This document shows, one piece after another, positions 8,467-18,100 of a DNA stretch of 35,698 nucleotides; the first letter of the stretch is position 1, and each line of letters opens with the position of its first letter. Under the pieces are notes generated by a model, which searched no databases, had not been told where the DNA came from, and saw only the letters and a program-made list of their open reading frames with translations. Source of the DNA: Thecamonas trahens ATCC 50062. Taxonomy: Eukaryota; Apusozoa; Apusomonadida; Apusomonadidae. The stretch is taken from NCBI RefSeq assembly GCF_000142905.1, contig NW_013657656.1:80629-116326 (forward strand), read 5' to 3'. The position numbers and the translations under genes were made by a program.

Positions 8467-9833
8467 TTACCCGCTGCTACTGCTCGCGTCGTACGCAACA
8501 CTCACAGGCACTTCGGCAGTAAGCAGCTCCATAGTTGGCGGGCCAAACGCGTACTGCGAGTCCACGCCCGAACCGACCGTGCTGTTGTACGCCGGCTCGA
8601 TCGATCCAATCAGCATTGCGCCGGAACCGGTCCCGTGCGACTCGCGGCCGGTCGATTCAAGGTACGACGTGCTCATCATGGTGAGGTCTGCGTATGCATC
8701 GTCTGCAATGACCACCTCGTCGGACGAGCTAATACGGCGCCGGCGACCGGCGGCCACATGCGCCCGCTCGGCTGTGTTGAGCTCAAAGATCTCGCCCTGC
8801 AGCCGCTGCAACGACTGCGCCGTCGCCAGTCCGACCTGCTCGCCGGCCGCCACATGCGCCCGCTCGGCTGTGTTGAGTTCAAAGATCTCGCCCTGCAGCC
8901 GCTGCAACGACTGCGCCGTCGCCAGTCCGACCTGCTCGCCGGCCGCCACATGCGCCCGCTCGGCTGTGTTGAGTTCAAAGATCTCGCCCTGCAGCCGCTG
9001 CAACGACTGCGCCGTCGCCAGTCCGACCTGCTCGCCGGCCGCCACATGCGCCCGCTCGGCTGTGTTGAGCTCAAAAATCTCGCCCTGCAGCCGCTGCAAC
9101 GACTGAGCGGTCGCCACGCCCATGGGAGGCGGAGGCACACCGCCTGGTCCGAGCAGCTGCAACGACTCTGCCGCCGCCGCTGACGACGACGCCGATGACG
9201 ACGACGACGCTGTGGATGACGTCGAGTCACCGCCCTTACTGGCGAGCTCTTGCAGCCCAACATCTGTGTAGATCGCCACCGACTTTTCCGCACACTCACT
9301 ATCGGTGGTGGCCATGATCCGCTCGCCGCGCGAGACTACGTTTGCGAGCGAGACGTGATTGCGGAAACCGATGACGGCCGCCACCGTAGCTAGGCCCTGC
9401 ACCACTGCAGCTGCCAAAATGCCGGCAAGTGCGTTGTCCGACGCTTTGGCCACGCCCTTGCCCGGACTCGTGACCAGCTCGCTCACTAGCAACGAGAGGA
9501 GGAAGACCAAGACGAGAAGTGGGACGAGCTCGGCGACCACAGCCAGCCGCAGCAGCCGCTCGCACCCGCGCCAGAGCATGTGGTCGTCGTCGTCATAGAG
9601 CGCTGCTGCGAGCACAAAGGACGCGCCAGCCATCCATGCACCCCGGCGGCGGCGGCCGGCCGATCAAACCGCGACATGCTCATCACCCCGCGGTCGTCGC
9701 CGCTTCCGGACGACAGGGCAGACTCGAGGGTGAGACCGATGAGTACAAGGCTGATCATGGCTTGTGCCACCACTCCGGCCACTACGGCCCATCGTGGCGC
9801 CACCAGCGTGTCAAAGTCAATGAAGCACACCAT
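8467..9833 (-). CDS. Four-pass membrane protein with four 32-residue cytosolic repeats
   Basis: From ATG 9833 the protein begins MVCFIDFDTLVAP. It has four hydrophobic segments, near WAVVAGVVAQAMISLVLIGL, AWMAGASFVLAAALY, LVPLLVLVFLLSLLVSEL and ALAGILAAAVVQGLATVAAV. A Ser-rich linker follows, then four nearly identical 32-residue repeats with core SLQRLQGEIFELNTAERAHV, a basic RRRR, and a tail rich in tyrosines (AYADL, SYLES, AYNST, QYAFG, AYDAS). It is a paralog of the gene at 12188-13126: the motif GLTLESALSS...DRP...AW aligns with ALTLGSAMSS...DRP...AW. The reading frame breaks between DRPAAAAG and AWMAGAS at a C4 run (9641-9644, plus strand). One extra base restores exactly the spacing seen in the paralog, so this is a sequencing slip or a real frameshift. 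No known family is recognised. Confidence 0.6.
8751..9130. repeat. 96-bp in-frame tandem repeat, four copies
   Basis: The CACATG marker in each copy falls at 8755, 8851, 8947 and 9043, exactly 96 bp apart. Copies are almost identical at the nucleotide level; differences such as GAGCTC versus GAGTTC lie at synonymous positions. They encode the 32-residue repeat of the membrane protein. Near identity indicates recent amplification or ongoing homogenisation. Confidence 0.97.
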
Positions 9834-9909
9834 AGGCTTGCCTCCCGTGTGATGCCCGAGAAAGCTGTTGCGCCGTCCAACCGGCAGTTCCCGGCAACCC
9901 TGTCCGCTG

Positions 9910-11592
9910 TCATTGGGAGCTGGCACTCGCGCCCGCTCGCCGCAGCCGGCGCTGGCGGTAGTTGAAGACCGGCGTAAAGAGCTCGGTCATCGCCTTACGC
10001 TCGGCCTTGGCCCACGCCTGCAGGACCTTGGCCCGCTCGTCGCGCGTCTCGGCGGATGCCACTTGCGCCAGCCAGGGCGCCGACGCCGGCGGCGCCGCAG
10101 CTGTTGCCGCCGCCACGTCGTCAGCCGAGCTGACAGCTTGCACGACAACCACAAACGGCATCATGTTCGACAAGTTCACCGCGTGCATGGAAACCACCAT
10201 CAGGCCGACAACGGCTGCAGGCGAGCGTGCAAGCGCAGGCACCAGCAGCTTGAACTGCGGCGTGAAAAGAACCGCACGCCCGGTACCAGGCACCAGCACC
10301 CGCGCAAGCTCACCCACGAGCTTGACGTACATGCCTCGGAGTTGCGACGTCCGCCCGCACCGGTGGCCAAACGGCAGATCGGCGATGACGCCGTCGATTG
10401 TCGCGCTGCGCAGCGGCAGCATGCTCGCGTCCCACTGGACCAACTCGGCCGCGCCAAACTGCGGCGGGTCGTCATCGCGGATTCGCCCAGCCGCCAGCTC
10501 ATCGCGATTGCTCAGTGCCGTCTCGCAGTTGACGCGAGCAAGCTCGCCAGAGACAAAGACCGCATCCGCCGACGCTGCCGATGATGCGCCCTCGAGCGCA
10601 ATAATGCCAGCGCCGCCGGTGACGTCAACCACCACCGCGCCGTGCGGTAGCGGGCCGAGTGCATCAATGAGCCCGTACGCGACAGATGGTTGAAGCGAGG
10701 AGCCTTGCGCCGTGTCGTCGAGCGGCTCGGCCACCCGCGACTGAACAAGTCGCGTCCGCGGCGGGAGAAGCGGCACCGCCATGCACATCCAGTCGCGAAA
10801 GACAAAGACCTCGAGCTCGATCAGATGCTCCAGCATCGAAGCCTTCCAACCGGGGCAAGCATCACACATGACGCTCCCCCAGCTCGCCGAGAGCTGCTGC
10901 GATGACGCGGTGTGGCTCGTCTTGGTTCCGGCCCGGTGCGCCGAGATCTTGAACGTCAGATCGAGCTCGGCCCAGGCCGCCAGCTCCCCGGCTTGAGCCT
11001 GTTCCGACGCCTGGACCTGCGCGGCCAGCGCCCGGACCTTCTCCTCGTCCTCGCGCGCCATCTCAGGGTACGCTTCGCGGCCGCAGGACCAGTCGTCGAT
11101 GGCGAGCCGGCCGATGACGCCCAGCGCTGCGCCGAGCCGCGGCGCCCATCCCGAGTCCATGAGGCCGCCAAAGTACGCCACCAGCTCGGCCGGAGATGGC
11201 TCGTTATCGTTGCGAATGTGCTTCTTCATGGCAGCTTTGATCGCCTGTTTGGCTTGCCCGCGGAGATGTGTCCGGCCGACCTCCTCACGCTTGGCCTGCC
11301 GCAGCTCGGCACGGATCGCTGCAATGCGAGCCTTCTCTGCAGCGATTTCCTCCTCAGAGCGGAAGAACGGCACACCATCCGTCATCTCCACCAAAACCAT
11401 AACGTCCACGACTGACCGCAACCGAACCAGTGCAAGCAGCTCGTCTGCCGTCGGCCACTCGTGCTCCAGCTCGACCAGCAAATGTCCCGGCGACGGCGTG
11501 GCCATGGCCTCCACCCCGAACTTGGCCCGGAGCTCGTCACGGACGCATGCCCCAAACCCTGGATTGAAGAACACCAGATACCGCACAACCAT
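9910..11592 (-). CDS. THUMPD3-like tRNA guanosine N2-methyltransferase
   Basis: The protein is predicted to have 560 residues from ATG 11592 (AAGACATGG) and begins MVVRYLVFFNPGFGACVRDE. The N-terminal part corresponds to the NFLD/THUMP RNA-binding region, with a Lys/Arg-rich helical insertion (residues about 90-150). The C-terminal Rossmann methyltransferase shows the SAM-binding loop DVTGGAGIIALEGA (about residue 325), then VQWDASMLPLRSATIDGVIA and the catalytic DLPFGHRCG (about residue 400). WD-x-x-x-LPLR followed by D-[LM]-PFG is the THUMPD3/THUMPD2 signature, unlike TRMT11, which has DPPYG. In other eukaryotes THUMPD3 works with TRMT112 to form m2G in the tRNA acceptor region. The usual D-P-x-C-G-T-G loop is divergent here. 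The gene lies between the two tetraspan paralogs, all on the minus strand; the downstream tetraspan ATG is 77 bp past the stop. Confidence 0.88.
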   Translation of the reverse strand: MVVRYLVFFNPGFGACVRDELRAKFGVEAMATPSPGHLLVELEHEWPTADELLALVRLRSVVDVMVLVEMTDGVPFFRSEEEIAAEKARIAAIRAELRQAKREEVGRTHLRGQAKQAIKAAMKKHIRNDNEPSPAELVAYFGGLMDSGWAPRLGAALGVIGRLAIDDWSCGREAYPEMAREDEEKVRALAAQVQASEQAQAGELAAWAELDLTFKISAHRAGTKTSHTASSQQLSASWGSVMCDACPGWKASMLEHLIELEVFVFRDWMCMAVPLLPPRTRLVQSRVAEPLDDTAQGSSLQPSVAYGLIDALGPLPHGAVVVDVTGGAGIIALEGASSAASADAVFVSGELARVNCETALSNRDELAAGRIRDDDPPQFGAAELVQWDASMLPLRSATIDGVIADLPFGHRCGRTSQLRGMYVKLVGELARVLVPGTGRAVLFTPQFKLLVPALARSPAAVVGLMVVSMHAVNLSNMMPFVVVVQAVSSADDVAAATAAAPPASAPWLAQVASAETRDERAKVLQAWAKAERKAMTELFTPVFNYRQRRLRRAGASASSQ

Positions 11593-12187
11593 GTCTTGCT
11601 CTCCGCTCTCTCTTGCTGCGGCCAACGAGTCGCGTGTGCCCCAGCTCCCCCCCCCCCTCCCTCCCCCTTCCCTCCCTCCTCTCCAGGGCTCTTTGCGGAT
11701 CAAAGGCGCTGGACCGACCCTGCTCGATCGTGGGAAGAGGAGAGGGCAAGAGACGTCATCGAGGGAGGAGGAGTGATCAGAGGTTGTGGCTGGATTGGGG
11801 AGAGATGTCGCTGTGCAGTATGGAGTCAGCTGATGGTTGGGGGGGGGGGGGGAGGGGAGTAGGGGGGACGGGCGGGTGCGTGTGCGTGGCAGAACTAATG
11901 TGGACTCGAGTGACGGATGCACCAGTTTAGCGTCGGTGGGCCCATGGATGGAGGCATTTTTGACGATGTCTGCCAGAGATCATAGCCATGTCCAGAGAAC
12001 GAAGCAGTGCTGGTCTTCTCTCCTTCTAGCCGGAGACAACGGCTTACCTCGACCGCCTCAAGCTCCCCATTGGGCTTGACCTGCGGGAGAAGCAGCGCAG
12101 TGGTTTTTGATGATCACTTTTTTCCAGTTGTGCTCACTCTCCACGACTCTGAGGCTTTTGGTGGCGAAGCGACAGAGTGGGAGGCGT
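11593..12187. other. Intergenic region upstream of the THUMPD3-like gene
   Basis: This 595-bp stretch holds an 11-C run (11647-11657) within a long C/T tract and a 14-G run (11839-11852). No credible gene is visible; open frames here are low-complexity or continue antisense to the neighbouring gene. It should contain the promoter and leader of the methyltransferase gene and the 3' end of the tetraspan gene transcript. Confidence 0.6.
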
Positions 12188-13126
12188 TCATTTCTGGAGC
12201 AATCCGACCGGAACATGCGGGAAGAGCCCGCTCTGGGCCGATCGCGACTTGGTCCCGAGCCCTGGTCTCTTGCGTGGCTCAGATGCGACTGCACGCTCGG
12301 CGTGGCGCGCGCGGCGACTCGGACCACTTGAGGCGCTGCCGTCGCGGGCTGTGGCACTCCGCGCTAAAGGATGGACCTTTCCGCGACGACCCGAGTGCAT
12401 GCGGGTCGGCGATGGAGCGGCGCGTGTGGCGGGCAATGCGCCAGCTTGCGTTGGCGCGGCAAGTTCGGCCGAGGCCGAGTCGAGATCTTCCGACGAGAGC
12501 GACTCGAGGCAAAGCGAGTCCGTCCCGGATCCGGAGACGGAAGCGGGCGAGTGCGACGGGGCCGAGTGGCGGTTGACAGTTGCCGATGATCCGTTTTCGG
12601 CATCGGATGCTGAGCACGACCTGCTGGCGGCTGCAGGATCGGCGACAAGGAGCAGATCTTTGTCGACGCGCTGCGGCGCCGCCGGAGCTCCGGCGGAGCA
12701 GATCGCAAGCTGGGCGGCGATGCCCTGGAGTACTGCGGCAGCAAGGAGTACGGTCGCGGCGATGTCACGACCAGTGACGCTGACGGTCGCCGGCACGTTT
12801 GCCGTTGCCGCCACTATGGCCGCGCTCAGCCAGACCAGGGCAGCCAACGGAGCCATCTGGGCCGCGGCTACCAAGCGCGTCCAACCGCGTCTGCTACTGA
12901 TGTCTGCGGCTACACACAAGCCCGGCACCATGGCCACAAGGCCTGCTCCGACCGTCCATGCCAGAGCCGTGGCGCAGATGGGGCGATCGAGCTCGCGGTG
13001 CCCGAGCACGCCGTCGTTGCGCGTCGCCGCCGCGCTACTCATCGCCGATCCGAGAGTCAGCGCGATCAGGGCAATGCCGATAGCAGCCTGCATGAGGCCA
13101 AGTCCCCACACCATGCTTGGAGCCAT
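12188..13126 (-). CDS. Four-pass membrane protein, paralog of the gene at 8467-9833
   Basis: The protein has 312 residues from ATG 13126 (MAPSMVWGLGLM). Four hydrophobic segments lie in the first 170 residues, near MQAAIGIALIALTLGSAMSS, ALAWTVGAGLVAMVPGLCVA, LAALVWLSAAIVAATANVPA and IAATVLLAAAVLQGIAAQLA. The cytosolic tail is Ser/Arg-rich, including SDAENGS and ESLSSEDLDS. The N-terminal half aligns with the other tetraspan gene through the four helices, including the DRP...AW motif before helix 2 and AAVLQG versus AAVVQG in helix 4. The tails are unrelated, and this copy lacks the 32-residue repeats. No known family is recognised. The frame is intact and no intron is needed. Confidence 0.65.
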   Translation of the reverse strand: MAPSMVWGLGLMQAAIGIALIALTLGSAMSSAAATRNDGVLGHRELDRPICATALAWTVGAGLVAMVPGLCVAADISSRRGWTRLVAAAQMAPLAALVWLSAAIVAATANVPATVSVTGRDIAATVLLAAAVLQGIAAQLAICSAGAPAAPQRVDKDLLLVADPAAASRSCSASDAENGSSATVNRHSAPSHSPASVSGSGTDSLCLESLSSEDLDSASAELAAPTQAGALPATRAAPSPTRMHSGRRGKVHPLARSATARDGSASSGPSRRARHAERAVASEPRKRPGLGTKSRSAQSGLFPHVPVGLLQK

Positions 13127-13779
13127 AGTTGCGGCTCGAGATGTGTGTCCCCTTGCCTCTCCCCCCTCCCTCCCCGTTGGTTGCCGCCGCTTCCAAATCG
13201 CTGCCTTCCCGGCAACCAGCCGTGCCACATCCATCCACCAGCCATCCGCCAGCCATCCGCCAGCCATTGCCCCCTTCCCCATCGATCTGCCGATCATGCG
13301 CCATCACGCCCCCCCCCCCCCCCCTACACACACATCCCCTCCCCCCCAATCCAATGGTGTCGTCCACACCACCATCCCCCCTTCACCCCAAATGCCACCC
13401 CCAAAAGCCACCCAAATGCCGCCCCAAATGCCACCAAATGCCACCCCCAAATGCCACCCAAATACCACCCAAATGCCACCCCCCCCCTTCTCCCCCAAAT
13501 GCCACCCCCAAATGCCACCCAAATGCACCCCCCCCCCTTCTCCCCCAAATGCCACCCCCAAATGCCACCCAAATGCCACCCCAACCCCCACCCTTTTCCA
13601 TCCATTCGCCCCCCCAAATGCCACCAAATGGCGCCCATCCTCCCTTTGCCCCCCTTCGCCCCCTTCCCCTCCCTCTCCCCTCCCCCCCTACTACCCCCCA
13701 CCCCTTCTCTCTCCCCCCCGCCCCCTCCCCATCCCACCACCACCTCCCCCCCCCCCTCTTCTCCTCCTCCACCCTTCCC
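13127..13779. promoter_or_regulatory. Divergent promoter region with C-rich minisatellite
   Basis: About 650 bp lie between the tetraspan gene (-) and Nup35 (+). The region holds three 11-bp CAGCCATCCGC units (about 13239-13268), a 16-C run (13309-13324), a C-rich minisatellite (13385-13630) and an 11-C run (13746-13756) 24 bp before the Nup35 ATG. Pro-rich open frames through it are repeat translations. Confidence 0.65.
13385..13630. repeat. CAAATGCCACCC minisatellite with 50-bp higher-order unit
   Basis: The basic unit is CAAATGCCACCC with variable C number, giving 11-13 bp spacing. A longer unit containing CCCTTCTCCCCCAAATGCC recurs exactly 50 bp apart (the CTTCTC marker at 13488 and 13538). 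The C-rich strand is the plus strand. Confidence 0.9.
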
Positions 13780-15039
13780 ATGTCGTACCCCGTGGGCAAG
13801 ACCCCGCGTGAGCCCTTTGCCTCCTTCTCCAACCGGCTGCCAGTGACGCCGCGTGAGACCGAGCCCAAGTACCTCCCGTCACACATCCTGGGCAGGACGA
13901 CTGGCAGTGCCTCGCCTGCACCCGACGGACTGAGTGCTGGTCATGGTGGCCTTGCGTATGGCTCGTCCTTTGCCAACTCATCGCATCTCCCCTCATCCGC
14001 CCATCCCGCCGCCCATCCGTCCCATGCCGGTCACGGACATCACCATCATCATCATCATCATCACTCTGGCCTCAACGGAGCCCTCAACTCGAGCAGCTCG
14101 CTCGTCGACCTCCCGCTGCCGCATGGCATGCGCCAGGCCTCGCCTTCCAACCACAGACGCCACATGTCCCCTGGTGGCGAGTATGCCGATCCGCACGGCC
14201 CCCGCTCACGCCACCCGCAACCGCACCATCGCTATCCCTCGCCCATGGCCGCTTCCGCCGGCTCCATGCCCCGGGCCTCGTCGATGGCTCTCTCTTCGCG
14301 CGGCGCCACTCCCTACGGCGACGAGCGCAGCCGCCTGCGCCACCGCGCCCCGTCAGAGTTTGCCGCTTCAGGCGCGAGCGGCTTCCACGGCTACCCTGGG
14401 AGTGAGCACCCCGGCGAGGTCGGCGACGCTGGCGCCAATGCCCCGCCCAAGGCTCTCGGCCAGTCGGTCTACGCCCAGCTCAAGCCGTCGTCGGACATCA
14501 CCGAGTCGCCGGCTGGTCGCACCGGATATCCCAGCGAGGGGCCCGCCGCTCTTGGCGCCTCGGTCAACCGCGGCTCGCTGGCAAACTCGTCGCAGCTCGG
14601 CGCGTCGTCGTCGGCTCCCCGCCACTCGAGCAAGAAAAAGCCGTTTGACAACCGCTGGATCACCGTCTTTGGCTTCCCCACCTCGTCGACTTCGTTCCTG
14701 CTCAAGCACTTTCAGCGCTACGGCGAGATCCTCAACTACCTGCCTGGCCAGGGCAACTGGATCCACATCGAATACGCCCAGCCCATCCACGCCCAGCAAG
14801 CGCTCGCCCGCAACGGCACCATCTTCAATGAGAAGCTCATGATCGGCGTGATGCTCTCGGAGGATGTCGACCCGTACGAGCTCCAGGCTCCCGTCTGGGG
14901 CAACGATGCCATCGGCATCGGTGCCGGTGCTCCTCAGGCACGCATCATCGCAGACGGCCCAGCGTCGTCCGTCTTTAAGCGGCCTACCGCCTCGCGCTCT
15001 TTCATTGCCAAGATCTTCGAGTACCTGTTCGGCTGGTAG
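13780..15039 (+). CDS. NUP35: Nucleoporin Nup35/Nup53
   Basis: Nup35 (Nup53/59 in yeast) is an inner-ring pore protein that binds Nup155/Nup93 partners and membrane. The protein has 419 residues from ATG 13780, just after a pyrimidine tract. Near residue 30, KYLPSHILGR matches the family's N-terminal LPS/G-type linear motif. A long disordered Ser/Pro/His region follows, with nine consecutive histidines (about 14038-14064). The Nup35-type RRM (about residues 287-368) shows WITVFGFPTSSTSFLLKHF, YGEILNYLPGQGNWIHIEY and the end of the fold EKLMIGVMLS. The C-terminus SFIAKIFEYLFGW is the membrane-binding amphipathic helix, ending in the diagnostic FGW. The gene converges on the minus-strand gene at 15106 with a 66-bp gap. 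Confidence 0.95.
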   Translation: MSYPVGKTPREPFASFSNRLPVTPRETEPKYLPSHILGRTTGSASPAPDGLSAGHGGLAYGSSFANSSHLPSSAHPAAHPSHAGHGHHHHHHHHHSGLNGALNSSSSLVDLPLPHGMRQASPSNHRRHMSPGGEYADPHGPRSRHPQPHHRYPSPMAASAGSMPRASSMALSSRGATPYGDERSRLRHRAPSEFAASGASGFHGYPGSEHPGEVGDAGANAPPKALGQSVYAQLKPSSDITESPAGRTGYPSEGPAALGASVNRGSLANSSQLGASSSAPRHSSKKKPFDNRWITVFGFPTSSTSFLLKHFQRYGEILNYLPGQGNWIHIEYAQPIHAQQALARNGTIFNEKLMIGVMLSEDVDPYELQAPVWGNDAIGIGAGAPQARIIADGPASSVFKRPTASRSFIAKIFEYLFGW

Positions 15040-15105
15040 ACTGCCCGCCATCCTAACCCCCTTCCCTGCCCCCTCTTCCACTAAACTGTGGCCTCGTCCT
15101 CCTCG

Positions 15106-18100
15106 TCACCCTGCTCCGCCAGTCTGACCCGCTCGCTCACGCGTCCGTGTCCGCGCCTCAGCCGCCAGCTCGCTACGGATCTTGCTTCGCAGTGCGTCGA
15201 CCTGCTCTGCCGCCAGCCGCTGCGCCTCAGCTTGAATCCGTGCCACCAGCGTGTCTTTGAGCGCCCGAGTCCGCGAGATTTCCTCGCCGAGCGCCGCGTT
15301 GTGCCGCCGGATCGCCGCGTTGAGCTCCACCACCAGATGGTCGCGCTGGCTCGCAAACGCGGCCTCGGCATGGCTCAGCGTCGCACGCAGCGACTCGACC
15401 TCTAGCAGCAGCCCGCCGCGGCTCCGCACCGGCGATCGTCCCGGCAGCTCGATCGACCTGTCGTGCGTCGACGGCGAGCCCGACAGCATGCTGTCTGAGC
15501 CAAACAGCACCGACGCCACCGACTCGTTCGCCGCTGGGTTCGGGACAACCACCACCTGTGGTGCCGCCTCGTCGACGCCGAGCAGCGGCGCCGACGCCAC
15601 GTCGGCCTCCAGCGCTGCCAGCGTCGCCATCAGTGCCCGCCCGCTCGACTCGAAGAGCTGGCATGCCGCCGGTGTCGGGTTGGCCACAAACTCGCTGCAC
15701 GCCGAGAGCAGCACGCCGCCGCGCGCCGCCACCAGCCTGCTCGACGCCGCCACCAGACCCCGGACCTGGCTGTCCTCGGTAGCGAGCTGCCACTGCCGCG
15801 AGAACCGCGCCAGCGCTGCAAAGCCAGCCTCTAGCTGCGGGACCGCGAGCCGGACTTGGTACCGACCAAGGACCGACGCTGTCTGCGCATCGACCGACGC
15901 CTGCAGCCCCACCACCGCCGCCACCAGCGGCCCACCAGCCGATGCCGCACGCACCTCGGCCACAATTGCCTCGAGTTCGCTGGCGATGTTGCGGACTCGC
16001 TGTTCCAGTCGATGGTCTGATGCCTGCTCCGAGTCGGGAGCGTGAAGCCGCGCGCCCACAACAAGCGAAAGCTCGCTCAGCATGCCCTCCAGCAGCGTTT
16101 GGTGCTGAGCAAGAGCGTCGGCGACACCAGGCACCGCCACCGACGCCGCCCATGCCTCGATCCGCCGGAACGTCCGCTCAGCAAACGAGTCAAGCATGTA
16201 CGCCCACATCTGGAGCTCACTTCCAGACACGTTCTTCCACTCGCGGAGCTTGGCCGTAAAGTCACGAACGACGTCGACGACCGAGTCGCACGCCACCGAT
16301 GAAACCGCAGTGAGCGAGCTGATGGCGTCGTGCAAGTCCGCCACCATAGCCTCGATGTCGTCGGCGACAGCGTTGCTCGGCGCTGTGGCGTACTGCCCAC
16401 ACCCGGCCTCAATGCCGGACACCAGCTGGATGACTTCGGCGTGAAGCGGGAGCGCGAGCTCTGCCGCGGCGGGCGACGCCGCCTCTGCCCACCTCGCGGA
16501 CGCCCGCTCGAATCTGGCCAGCTGCCGTGCTACTGCGGCGGCGCGCGACGGCGCGCCTACACTAGTGCCCCTGCCTTGTTCGCAGCCGGCCGTGCGGAGC
16601 GCGCGCCCGACTGCGGCACGGACGCTCCTGGCGAGAGCCAGGAGATCGGCACCGGGCTGGACGGCAGCAACAATGGCAGAGAGGTCGTCGCAGGCAGCGT
16701 CAAAAGCAGAGAGGGCGTCGCACAGGCTCGGATCTGCTGTCTCAAGGAGCTGCGGCGGAACCTGACTTCCTGCGCCACTTGTCACGACGGTCACAATGCC
16801 GAGCAAGCTCTGGCAGGCGGTCGCCATACGGTCCGGGAGCAGTTGTGCCGCATTGCGCGCGGCGCCGAACGGACAGGCTGCAAGCCATGCTGCGGCATCG
16901 GTGGTAAACTGGGAGGCGAGCGACGCGACGACGGCGTGAGAGGCCCGGAGCTGCGGAATCGGCTCTAGGGCCAGCGCGACAGCGAGGTCGTGGACTCGCC
17001 GCGAGAGCAGCGTCGCGGTTGCGCCCAGGTCCAGCAGCGGACGCGCTTCTTCCGCCGCGTCGGCCATGACGCCGAGCGAGAAGAGCTCAGCCCGCGCATA
17101 AGCCGACGCGTCGAGCTTGTGGGCGACTAGCTGCTTAATGAGCACCTGATTCTGTTCCTGCAGCCTGGCGATTTCGGTAGTTGCGGCAGCAAGCTCTGCG
17201 TCGGCCGAGTCTGCCTCACTCGTGGCTCCGCGCGCATCTGCGAGGTATTTGGCGAGAAACGAGGACGAGCGCGAGAGCCGCTTGGCCTGCTGTGACGTCC
17301 GCCGCATCGATTCTATCGAGTCGGACCGCTCCATACGGGCGGCGGCAATGGCCGGTCGGATCTCCTCAGCAGCGCACCGCGGCGGGTCGGCACAGACCGC
17401 CTCAATGGCGGCAACCTCGGCCACACCAGCAGCCACCGCCGGCGGTGGAGAAGTCTGCTCCGCCTCGTGTTCACAGCCCGAGCAGCTTGAACCAACGCTC
17501 GCTTCTTCGTCGCTAAACTCGAGCCGCACCGGCTGCGGCGAGCCAGCCTTGGGCGCCGCGACCTGTGGCGGCGCTGCAACTCTCGGCGAGTCGTCCTCGG
17601 ACGAGCTGGAGTACTCGGACGAGTCCGAGACTACAAACCTGGCAGTCGAGTTGCCGAATCGGGACAGGCTCGAGTTCGCTGAGCCAATGTTCGAGACAAC
17701 AACGTCTGAAGTCCTTGGCGGGACGGGACTGAGCACCTCGTCCGGCTTGGGGCTGGCGAAGCTCTCTCCCGCCAGCGCGGAGATGTCCTGGCGATGCGCC
17801 GCCAGCGCGATCAGGAGAAGCGGCTTGACGTCTGCGGCTGACGCGAGCCACGCTGCGAGGACGGCTGGAAACGGCGAGTCCCTTGGCCCCGCGGCACGGA
17901 CAACCTTTGCAAGCGCGTCGAGGGCAGCGACATTGGCCGGTGGCAGCGCGCCCAAAAGCGCGTCCATCTGGTCGCACGCGCCCGACGAGTCGATGATCGA
18001 CGCTGTGATCTCAAACAGCAGCACCGAATCGCGCAGCAGCTTGCCATCCGGCAACGTACGCCTCACTCGTCTCAGCACCTCCCGGGCCGCAATCTCGCTC

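Noticed and set aside
13129-13779. N-terminal extension of Nup35 upstream of ATG 13780
   Set aside because: It encodes only Pro/Lys/Cys minisatellite translation; the ATG at 13780 gives the normal family N-terminus.
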